From positions 1-55,361 of IMG/VR virus record IMGVR_UViG_3300021961_006814: 55,361 bases of DNA. One strand, written 5' to 3'. The position numbers and the translations under genes were made by a program. The notes beneath the pieces are model-generated. The model worked only from the letters and a program-made list of their open reading frames with translations. It searched no databases and had not been told where the DNA came from. Below, piece by piece: positions 46,433-53,324 of this stretch. This stretch comes from a virus. How positions within the stretch are numbered: position 1 is the stretch's first letter; each line of letters opens with the position of its first letter.

Positions 46433-47106
46433 TGAAAGTTAGCCTGGTTAGTTATAGCCAAGCCGCTCCAGAGTTTTTAACTGAACACGATCTTGCTGAT
46501 GCAGACGTGCAGGACCTAATTGCGTTCTGTGCTAGAGTTAGCAACCCTAGTGGTCAGTTAAACACGGAGACGAGCGCAAAGTTAATAAAATATCTAATTA
46601 AACATGCACACTGGTCACCATTAGAAATGGTCAGTGCATGCATGGAAATCGAAACTACAAGAGATATTGCAAGACAAATCCTGCGGCATCGTAGTTTTAG
46701 TTTCCAGGAATTTAGTCAACGCTATGCTGATCCTACAAAGGATCTAGAGTTTGTTACTAGGGAAGCTCGTTTACAAGATACTAAAAATCGTCAGAATAGT
46801 ATCGATACTGATAACAGTTATATCCACGAACGGTGGGAAGAAGAGCAACTTAGAGTCATAATGCAAGCTAAACAAGCATATGCGTGGGCTATTGAAAATG
46901 GTATTGCTAAAGAGCAAGCCAGAGCTGTTCTGCCAGAAGGCAATACAGTTAGCCGTATGTACATGAACGGTACATTACGAAGTTGGGTGCACTACATTGA
47001 GTTGCGTGGTGCAAATGGCACACAAAAAGAGCATATGGAAATAGCACACGCCTGTGCCAAAGTGATAGCAGCAATATTTCCATTAATGCAAGATTTACAA
47101 GGATAA
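46432..47106 (+). CDS. thyX: Flavin-dependent thymidylate synthase ThyX
   Basis: The ThyX signature RHRSFSFQEFSQRY (residues 85-98; consensus RHRxxSxxxxSxRY) binds FAD and dUMP. A C-terminal R-S-W-V-H-Y-I-E-L-R block carries the conserved active-site Arg region. 224 aa is normal. The enzyme makes dTMP from dUMP with methylene-tetrahydrofolate and NADPH. With the dCMP deaminase at 52863 it would supply thymidine nucleotides for phage DNA. The start overlaps the upstream stop (TAATGA). Confidence 0.95.
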   Translation: MKVSLVSYSQAAPEFLTEHDLADADVQDLIAFCARVSNPSGQLNTETSAKLIKYLIKHAHWSPLEMVSACMEIETTRDIARQILRHRSFSFQEFSQRYADPTKDLEFVTREARLQDTKNRQNSIDTDNSYIHERWEEEQLRVIMQAKQAYAWAIENGIAKEQARAVLPEGNTVSRMYMNGTLRSWVHYIELRGANGTQKEHMEIAHACAKVIAAIFPLMQDLQG

Positions 47107-47110
47107 AAAA

Positions 47111-47767
47111 ATGTTTTCAAAACTACTAGACGGTGTAGATAAGACTTTAGTGAGAAATTTAGTCATTCTACACACATTAGTAATTGCACTGAGTAATTAC
47201 TTGGTTACAATTAGATTCGATCTGTTCCCTGGCGCTGAATTGCCAATCTTTGGAAGTTTTCCATTGGCAGCAGCGGCATTTACATTTCCAATCGTAGTTG
47301 TAGCAACTGACCTCACAGTGCGTATGGTTGGTAAAGAAGCGGGTCGTGCTGTTGTAGCAATGGCAATTATTCCAGCCATTATTGCATCAGTACTAGTGCT
47401 ACTAGCACTTGGTGATGAGCATGCATACCGTGTAGGTTTTGCAAGTGGTACTGCTTATGCAATTGGTACAATGCTTGACGTATATGTATTCCAAGCAATT
47501 CGTGAACGAGCAAAAGCATGGTGGTTAGCGCCAGCAATATCAACTATTGTTGCTAACATTATTGACACTTATACCTTCTTCTATGTTGCGTTTGCAGGGT
47601 CAACAGGACCAGATGGTAAACTAAGTTGGATTGGTGAAAACTGGAGCGTGGTTGCCCAGAACAATACACTTACAAAGATTGTTGTAGGTTTGATTGTATT
47701 CCTCCCAGCTTATGGTATCCTACTTAACTACCTAAAAGGTAAGTTAAACGATACTGCCAAAGGCTAA
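47111..47767 (+). CDS. Queuosine-precursor transporter-like membrane protein (YhhQ/VUT family)
   Basis: The 218-aa protein has about six hydrophobic segments. Landmarks include a polar helix with N-Y-L-V-T-I-R, FTFPIVVVATDLTVRMVGKE and IGTMLDVYVFQAIRER, which match the family of inner-membrane importers of queuosine precursors (preQ0/preQ1). AGGAT precedes the ATG by a few bases after thyX. Uptake of a 7-deazaguanine precursor could feed phage DNA or host tRNA modification. No preQ0 synthesis gene is seen in this window. The family call is confident; the exact substrate is inferred. Confidence 0.82.
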   Translation: MFSKLLDGVDKTLVRNLVILHTLVIALSNYLVTIRFDLFPGAELPIFGSFPLAAAAFTFPIVVVATDLTVRMVGKEAGRAVVAMAIIPAIIASVLVLLALGDEHAYRVGFASGTAYAIGTMLDVYVFQAIRERAKAWWLAPAISTIVANIIDTYTFFYVAFAGSTGPDGKLSWIGENWSVVAQNNTLTKIVVGLIVFLPAYGILLNYLKGKLNDTAKG

Positions 47768-48030
47768 TGGGTTTAACCTACTCTATAACCGATGGTGATA
47801 AATCGTATCCATCCCCGGGCAGTGATTATGGCCCGGGGTGTGGATATAACAACAAATATACTTTTAATGTTCCTGTTAGGGATATTGGAGTAAGTTATCC
47901 AAGTATAGAGTGGACAAAAGAAAATTGTACTGGCAGATGGGGATGGTGGTTTACTACAGACCGAATGGCAGTAATGAGTTTCGAAAATCAGGATGACATG
48001 GTTTTTTGGTCTCTTAAATGGTTAAAATAA
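47767..48030 (+). CDS. Hypothetical 87-aa protein
   Basis: The start overlaps the transporter stop (TAATG). The protein is aromatic and Gly/Pro-rich with two Cys: DYGPGCGYNNKYTFNVPVRD, then NCTGRWGWWFTTDRM. It has no signal peptide and no recognised family. An unusually GC-rich inverted repeat lies inside its 5' part. A metal- or ligand-binding role is conceivable from the Cys and Trp content but unproven. Confidence 0.6.
   Translation: MGLTYSITDGDKSYPSPGSDYGPGCGYNNKYTFNVPVRDIGVSYPSIEWTKENCTGRWGWWFTTDRMAVMSFENQDDMVFWSLKWLK
47813..47838 (+). repeat. GC-rich inverted repeat CCCCGGGC/GCCCGGGG inside coding sequence
   Basis: CCCCGGGC (47813-47820) and GCCCGGGG (47831-47838) are perfect complements separated by ten bases; flanking ATCCA and TGGAT extend the symmetry imperfectly. 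The repeat encodes P-G-S-D-Y-G-P-G in the host gene. It is striking in a low-GC genome and could form a stable RNA stem. Confidence 0.6.
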
Positions 48031-48046
48031 GCAAGGGAAAAGTATA

Positions 48047-48736
48047 TTGGATTTAGGACGTGTAGCTTTTTTTGGTGATAGTTGGGTAGCTGGATGTGAA
48101 GCCAATGAGCTAGACGGAAGTGACGCACCAGAGTTTGCTTTTCCTAGTTATTTTCCTGGAAGTTTGAACTTGGGATATTCAGGCGGTAGCAATGATTACT
48201 TTGCACATCAGTTAGTAGAAAATTTACTAAACATAGAAACTGCTGTTTTTTGTTTAACCGATCCTTCTAGACGATATTGGATTGATAATAATGGCAACTA
48301 TATCAATGGAAGCAATGGAATTCAGAAGTTACCTGGCTATATTGACAAGTGCCTTTTAAGTTTAAGTAATAATGTAAATGATGATTTATTAACTAGTCAG
48401 TTATGTTTACTTTTATATTCAATATGTAAAATCAATAACATAAAAGCCTATTTTATAAACATGTTCGGGGGTCAACATTGTGAGAGTAAATTCTGGGATT
48501 TAATACCAGAAAGTGCTTGGCTTTTGCCTAAAGATAAATGTATTGTTCAGCAATGTTTTGATCAAAAAAACTGGTTTGTTGAGTTTCCGCATGTTGGAGA
48601 TTTTACATATTGGTTAGAAACTAATAATTCTGACGTTCAGAAGTTTATAAGACCATGCATAGCCCATCCTAACAAACTTGGGCATAAGGTAATTTCAGAA
48701 TTCATAATGGGTAAAATAAAAGAGCATAGGGAGTAG
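48047..48736 (+). CDS. SGNH/GDSL-type protein
   Basis: Starts at TTG 48047, nine bases after AAGGGA; no better start precedes LGRVAFFGDSWVAGCEAN, which carries the GDSW nucleophile block. The C-terminal IAHPNKLGHKVISEF supplies the block V His. 229 aa, AT-rich. It is related in layout to the SGNH proteins at 26426 and 39030 but only at motif level. Acyl-ester transfer or hydrolysis on a glycan is likely but the substrate is unknown. Confidence 0.72.
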   Translation: MDLGRVAFFGDSWVAGCEANELDGSDAPEFAFPSYFPGSLNLGYSGGSNDYFAHQLVENLLNIETAVFCLTDPSRRYWIDNNGNYINGSNGIQKLPGYIDKCLLSLSNNVNDDLLTSQLCLLLYSICKINNIKAYFINMFGGQHCESKFWDLIPESAWLLPKDKCIVQQCFDQKNWFVEFPHVGDFTYWLETNNSDVQKFIRPCIAHPNKLGHKVISEFIMGKIKEHRE

Positions 48737-48739
48737 ACA

Positions 48740-48976
48740 ATGGCTTTTGTAGACGTTCATAAAATTGTTACAACAACAGGAATGGCAAGGGTAGAGCTTG
48801 TTCACTATGCAGCAATGTTAAGTAGGACATTGCAAATAACAAGTGTACAGGCATTAGATATGATAGAAAATGGCGAAATTGGCATAGATGATTTAAAAGA
48901 ACAAATTATCGTTCATAACCAAACAGTAAAACCCGTAGAGCCCAGCGAAGATGAAGACGAAGATACGTCTCCATAA
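48740..48976 (+). CDS. Small protein with acidic tail, upstream of aminotransferase
   Basis: The 78-aa protein has a helical body (VELVHYAAMLSRTLQITSVQ) and an acidic C-terminus (EPSEDEDEDTSP). GGGAG lies six bases before the ATG. Its 3' end overlaps the aminotransferase gene by 26 bases. Fold suggests a small helical adaptor; no family recognised. Confidence 0.55.
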   Translation: MAFVDVHKIVTTTGMARVELVHYAAMLSRTLQITSVQALDMIENGEIGIDDLKEQIIVHNQTVKPVEPSEDEDEDTSP

Positions 48977-49937
48977 TTTAGATAGATTATATAAAGAGTT
49001 ACAGGGTCCGTTAACTCTTAAAGCAGAACAAGTTTATAAAACAGGCAGACACCTGTTAGGACCATTTACACAAGAATTAGAAAACAGAATCGCAAATGTA
49101 GCAGACGCAGAGTACTGCGTCATGACTGGTAGCGGAAGTGATTCATTATATTTAGGTCTACTAGCATGTGGGCTAGATGCAAATACAAGAATTAGTTATC
49201 CGAGTCAAACTTTTATAGCAACAAGAAATAGTATCCAAAGAAGTTATAACCTTCCTGTCCCTGCTGACGTAAAACCCAACGGCTTAATAAATTGGAAAGA
49301 TATTACGACAGATCATGTTGTATGGGTTGGATTGTTTGGAAATACGGAAAACATATCAACTAATCATATTGTTTATGAAGATGGTGCTCAACACTTTGGT
49401 GCACCATTACAGGGCGAGTTTGCATCTTACAGTTTTGATCCTACCAAAGCATTACCAAACTGGGGTAATGCTGGTGCAGTAGTAACGAACGACGTAGTAA
49501 TTGCTAATAATGTTAGAGAACTACGCAGACATGGCAGAGATATAGGTGGCAATAGTATTCCTAGCGAACGCGAATGTGCAGAGTTATTAGTTAAATTAGA
49601 CTTTTTTCCATTCTGGCAGGAACGTCGTCAAGAAGTTGCATTTGAGTACATAGATGAAATTGGCGATTTAGTTAAATGTGTAACTGACCCGTATGGTCAA
49701 ATTAGTAAGTTTGTAATAGATACAGCACAACGACCAGAACTAGAAAAGCACCTTGCAAATCATGGAATAGAAACCAAACGTGTATATGAACATCCGTTAG
49801 CAGATACGCCGCAGGCTATAAAGAATTGCAATACACAACTAGCACTGCCAGTTGATCCTTATATTACAGATGAAGAACTAGACTTTATTATAATTGCTAT
49901 CAAACAGTTCTTTGAGGAAAGCCCACTCGAAAGTTAG
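48951..49937 (+). CDS. DegT/DnrJ/EryC1-type sugar aminotransferase-like protein
   Basis: The 328-aa protein has the fold-type I landmarks: M-T-G-S-G-S-D-S-L near residue 58 for cofactor phosphate, Y-P-S-Q-T-F near residue 83, V-Y-E-D-G-A-Q near residue 141 for the pyridine ring Asp, and SFDPTKALPNWGNAGAV with K166 as the probable PLP lysine. Such enzymes aminate keto-sugars bound to nucleotides during glycan synthesis. It is a little short (typically ~370 aa). The 3' end overlaps the opposite-strand gene by 60 bases. Sugar substrate unknown. Confidence 0.82.
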   Translation: MKTKIRLHNLDRLYKELQGPLTLKAEQVYKTGRHLLGPFTQELENRIANVADAEYCVMTGSGSDSLYLGLLACGLDANTRISYPSQTFIATRNSIQRSYNLPVPADVKPNGLINWKDITTDHVVWVGLFGNTENISTNHIVYEDGAQHFGAPLQGEFASYSFDPTKALPNWGNAGAVVTNDVVIANNVRELRRHGRDIGGNSIPSERECAELLVKLDFFPFWQERRQEVAFEYIDEIGDLVKCVTDPYGQISKFVIDTAQRPELEKHLANHGIETKRVYEHPLADTPQAIKNCNTQLALPVDPYITDEELDFIIIAIKQFFEESPLES

Positions 49938-51122
49938 TTGCAAGTCGTTTCCATTTTGTACATACTTGATAGCATCTTGAGCACCTAGTACACTCCACTC
50001 ACCATGGGCACCATTACCGACATTACTCCATTGTTTTAGTCTATAACGACTTTCAATGTCTGCATTCTGAGTAAGTTTAACGCACTCACGAAAGGCTGTG
50101 CGCCAAGTTTCGTAAGGCGTAGTGTTAAAGTCTGCTATGCTACCTACTACAGGTATTACATTATGCTTTGCACTTAATGTAAAGTCCAGACCCCATTCTG
50201 TAGCATCTAATACCATTTGTTTATGGTATGCAATAATACCCATGTGTCCATACTCTAATCCGTTAACAGGATTGCGGCTATGGAATATCCAGTGTTTGGG
50301 TCCTTGTAGCCAGTCTGGTTGCCAGTCAAAGTCAAAGTCTGGCTGCACAATACACTTAGCAAACACATTAAAGAACCAGGGCGTTTCACTTATCTCTGCA
50401 CAGGCTTTGTATGCTTGTGCTCTGCCTGTAACACCATCTATACGCTTTGCTCTAGGACAGATATCTTTTAGTATCTCCCAGTTTTTATTGGCGTTTTTTT
50501 CACCATTACTCAAGTATACTACATCAAGTAGGTTTTCAGTTACTTGATACTCATTATGACGCAAGATGTATGGATAGTCGTAAAATTGTTCCTGAAAATG
50601 CTGTTTACAGTCTCTTGGCACTAGTAGTACGCTACCACTTTTTGTAAATGCATGTAAATCGCGTTTTTTCCACAAACTAGGTTCGTAATCAATAGTAGCA
50701 GGTGTTTGTTTATGCCAAGCATACAGACTGGTTTGTTCTTCTAGGCTAGTAACAGTAGGCCACTCTCTACGAGGCACACTGGGCTCACTGTGCCAGTTTA
50801 TGTGCTCATACCACTCTAGGAGTTTAAGCCCTGCTTCTTGCTTCTTGAAAGCCCTGACAGGGACGAGAAAGGTGTCACCAAATTGTTGGTTGCCGCTTGC
50901 CCAACAGTGTATTTGATCTGCTTCCCAGGGCACTGGTTGCCAGTTAAAATCAAAGTCTGAGTAGTCGCAACAGTCAGCAACTATCCATACAAACTCTGTT
51001 CTAGCACGATTAATACACCTGCGTATTGTGTCTAGGTGTGTTCCGTTCCAACGAGTATATTGTGTATGGGCTGGCAGATCCACCTCATCATTTGTAATCT
51101 GCATGCAGAAAATGTCAAACAT
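49878..51122 (-). CDS. Glycosyltransferase-like protein with tandem duplicated domain
   Basis: ATG 51122 with GGAA upstream is preferred over TTG 51164, giving about 414 aa. Two tandem units are visible: an N-terminal one with TEFVWIVADCCDYSDFDFNW and a C-terminal one with TPWFFNVFAKCIVQPDFDFDW, each followed by a W-Q-P segment and an H/I-x-x-W/F-x-S block. The C-terminal unit aligns with the 29269 protein (A-K-R-I-D-G-V-T-G; R-N-P-V-N-G-L-E-Y-G). The DGD motif of 29269 is absent from the C-terminal unit, so that unit may be inactive or binding-only. Confidence 0.65.
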   Translation of the reverse strand: MFDIFCMQITNDEVDLPAHTQYTRWNGTHLDTIRRCINRARTEFVWIVADCCDYSDFDFNWQPVPWEADQIHCWASGNQQFGDTFLVPVRAFKKQEAGLKLLEWYEHINWHSEPSVPRREWPTVTSLEEQTSLYAWHKQTPATIDYEPSLWKKRDLHAFTKSGSVLLVPRDCKQHFQEQFYDYPYILRHNEYQVTENLLDVVYLSNGEKNANKNWEILKDICPRAKRIDGVTGRAQAYKACAEISETPWFFNVFAKCIVQPDFDFDWQPDWLQGPKHWIFHSRNPVNGLEYGHMGIIAYHKQMVLDATEWGLDFTLSAKHNVIPVVGSIADFNTTPYETWRTAFRECVKLTQNADIESRYRLKQWSNVGNGAHGEWSVLGAQDAIKYVQNGNDLQLTFEWAFLKELFDSNYNKV

Positions 51123-51145
51123 AATATATTCCGGTAAAAAGTACT

Positions 51146-51886
51146 CTATTTCCTTGCATAACAATTATATACATTTGTGTCAGGATTATCAAACCAATTA
51201 GCAGATTCATATCTTATTTGAGGAAACATACTCATATTAGGGTTTTCATACAGTTGCCAATTACCTAGTAATTCGTACTCACTAAACCAAATTTGCTTTC
51301 CTGTAAAATCATTATCAAATATTTTATATATTGCATCAAACCAATTGGTGTTGTGTAATTTTTCTATTCTATGAATCATATTCAACCAAGATTGTTTTGT
51401 TATAGGCATAAACTCTGTAACAAAACAATCTTGTGTTTGTCTAGAAATATTTAAAATTTTTTCGATATAAGTGTAATACCCAGGACTATGTGTCTCATTA
51501 GGTATCACTAAAGGTTGTGCATTTGTATTGTCAAAAAAATTGTATGGTTTTAATAAATGTGCATCACAGTCTTGTATTAATATTTTTTCATTACTGCAAG
51601 CATCGATAGCTAATAATTTAATGAACTGTTGAGCTATCCAACCTCCAAATTTATAAAATTCTGTATGATAATTTGTAGTGTTTATTAACTCTACATCCTG
51701 ACAAACAGAAAAATTTGTAGTGTCTATACCAGCGTCATTTAATCGCCCTAACATGTCAAAATCTAAATCAGGGGGGCCATAATAGATAATTGTTTTGTCT
51801 ATGTCTAATAATAAATTATCATGCTGTAAAACATTAATAGCATCATACATATGGTTTACGCCGATAAAAAACAGCCGCGTAGTCAT
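51146..51886 (-). CDS. Glycosyltransferase-like protein (DUF6492-like)
   Basis: The 246-aa protein carries KILIQDCDAHLLKPYNFF with a D-x-D motif on a hydrophobic strand near residue 100, a Q-Q-F-I-K-L helix before it, and I-W-F-S-E-Y-E-L-L-G-N near residue 206, which matches the FSEYxLxG signature of DUF6492-type GT-A enzymes. It is AT-rich. The gene lies in a minus-strand run with two further glycosyltransferase-like genes. Sugar specificity unknown. Confidence 0.7.
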   Translation of the reverse strand: MTTRLFFIGVNHMYDAINVLQHDNLLLDIDKTIIYYGPPDLDFDMLGRLNDAGIDTTNFSVCQDVELINTTNYHTEFYKFGGWIAQQFIKLLAIDACSNEKILIQDCDAHLLKPYNFFDNTNAQPLVIPNETHSPGYYTYIEKILNISRQTQDCFVTEFMPITKQSWLNMIHRIEKLHNTNWFDAIYKIFDNDFTGKQIWFSEYELLGNWQLYENPNMSMFPQIRYESANWFDNPDTNVYNCYARK

Positions 51887-51901
51887 TTAACTATATTCCG
51901 A

Positions 51902-52870
51902 TTAAAATCCAAGATACTGTTCCTTATTATGTATTAAAAATCTAGTTTCCTGTTCGATCCAATCTAATGTTTGTAAGCAGTGTTTAGCATTTTTTAAAAA
52001 TGCATTTCTATTATTATGAAATCTAGATTCTAATTGCATTATGTCATAGTTGTTTAAAGGTATCTTGCTTAATCGTAAAACTTCTTGCTGAAAACGCCAC
52101 ATGCGTGTATTATGGTTTCGTTCATTATCAAAACTAGTATCAATGATATTATCGAACACGTCTAATCCTAAATCTTTAAGATATCTGTAAGTACCAGCTG
52201 GGCCATATATAAGCGGAATATAGCCCCATAAGAATGGTTTAATACTTTTTTCTGTTAGCCCAATGTAATCTTCAATATATGTTTCTGCACAAACATCAAA
52301 TAAAAAATTATGTACAGGATAATAGTACCCTATGCTTAAATTTGCGTCCTCATATACTTTATTTTCAATAAAATTTTTATATGGTTCTTCTATAAAGTTA
52401 TCTTTTGATCGGTGTCTATTTGCACTATTATTGTAACTAGCATAGGACATATCCAACAAGTTATTGTCTCTAAAAAAACAAAATAAATTTTTCCTCCATG
52501 GTGTAGGTCTATTATTAAGCAAACAAAAAGTTTTTTCTAATTTAACTTGTCTCAAATTAGGTATTTCATCAAAATTTATAAATTTTTGAGAGTTTAAAAA
52601 AATTAATTCGGGTTTATAAACATAATCAAAGTTTGGAAACCTGTTAGTGAATAAATTTGGATAATGGCAAAAACTATATAATCTATAATACTTACGATAA
52701 AGGTTATTTACTTTCACACACAATGAGTCAACCCAATCCAGGATATCTTTGTCAAAGTCATGATCCCAATGAATAAAAGTAACAATGTCAGACTGTTCTT
52801 TAACTAAAAACAGTTGGTAATCATAAAATTTATAATTCGACGAATCGTTGAATATACTTATTTTATGCAT
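51902..52870 (-). CDS. Glycosyltransferase-like protein with TEKSIKP motif
   Basis: The 322-aa protein contains KTFCLLNNRPTPWRKN near residue 110 and YIGLTEKSIKPFLWG near residue 215, followed by LIYGPAGTYRYLKDLGLDVF and D-T-S-F-D. This is the third copy in the window of the TEK...KP...LGxDxF layout (see 30189 and 39589). It is strongly AT-rich compared with flanking deaminase and oxygenase genes, suggesting separate acquisition. The start overlaps the deaminase stop. GT-B-like activity is inferred. Confidence 0.68.
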   Translation of the reverse strand: MHKISIFNDSSNYKFYDYQLFLVKEQSDIVTFIHWDHDFDKDILDWVDSLCVKVNNLYRKYYRLYSFCHYPNLFTNRFPNFDYVYKPELIFLNSQKFINFDEIPNLRQVKLEKTFCLLNNRPTPWRKNLFCFFRDNNLLDMSYASYNNSANRHRSKDNFIEEPYKNFIENKVYEDANLSIGYYYPVHNFLFDVCAETYIEDYIGLTEKSIKPFLWGYIPLIYGPAGTYRYLKDLGLDVFDNIIDTSFDNERNHNTRMWRFQQEVLRLSKIPLNNYDIMQLESRFHNNRNAFLKNAKHCLQTLDWIEQETRFLIHNKEQYLGF

Positions 52871-53321
52871 ACCAAAGTTTATCCATCTGCTCTACCGGAA
52901 TATTACATTCTCGTAAAAATTTAAGTCCATCAGCAAGTCTGTAGGGATGCACATAGTACACTTTCTTGATGCCGCTTTGGTATAATAGTTTGGCGCATTC
53001 CATACAGGGCTGATGTGTTACAAAAGCACTGGCACCTTCTCCGCTTTCACTGCTACGGGCCAGTTTAGCAACAGCATTGGATTCTGCATGGAGTACTTCT
53101 GGTTTGGTAACCAATCGTGTTTCGTATTCAATCTTGGATACTTTTTCTGTTATAGTATTCTCGCACTCGTTTGTCCAGCCACTGGGCATGCCGTTGTAGC
53201 CAATACTAATAACACGATTGTCTTTTACGATTACACAGCCTACTTGGAGACGCTTTGCAGTGCTACACTCAGCATAAGCAAATGCTGCTTTCATATGTGC
53301 TCGTTTATGTTTGTCTTTCAA
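52863..53321 (-). CDS. dCMP deaminase
   Basis: Zinc site residues are H78-A-E80 in LHAESNAVAKLA and C106-x-x-C109 in QPCMECAKLL. ISIGYNGMPSGW is the usual ISxGYNGxPxG block. 152 aa. The TTG start at 53321, with GGGAG six bases upstream, retains the N-terminal helix common in the family; the ATG at 53294 would remove it. The enzyme converts dCMP to dUMP, the substrate of ThyX encoded at 46432. It overlaps the next gene by eight bases. Confidence 0.93.
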   Translation of the reverse strand: MKDKHKRAHMKAAFAYAECSTAKRLQVGCVIVKDNRVISIGYNGMPSGWTNECENTITEKVSKIEYETRLVTKPEVLHAESNAVAKLARSSESGEGASAFVTHQPCMECAKLLYQSGIKKVYYVHPYRLADGLKFLRECNIPVEQMDKLWYA

Positions 53322-53324
53322 GTA

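Noticed and set aside
51122-51164. TTG start at 51164 for the duplicated glycosyltransferase-like gene
   Set aside because: The ATG at 51122 has a better-placed GGAA and avoids overlap with the upstream gene.
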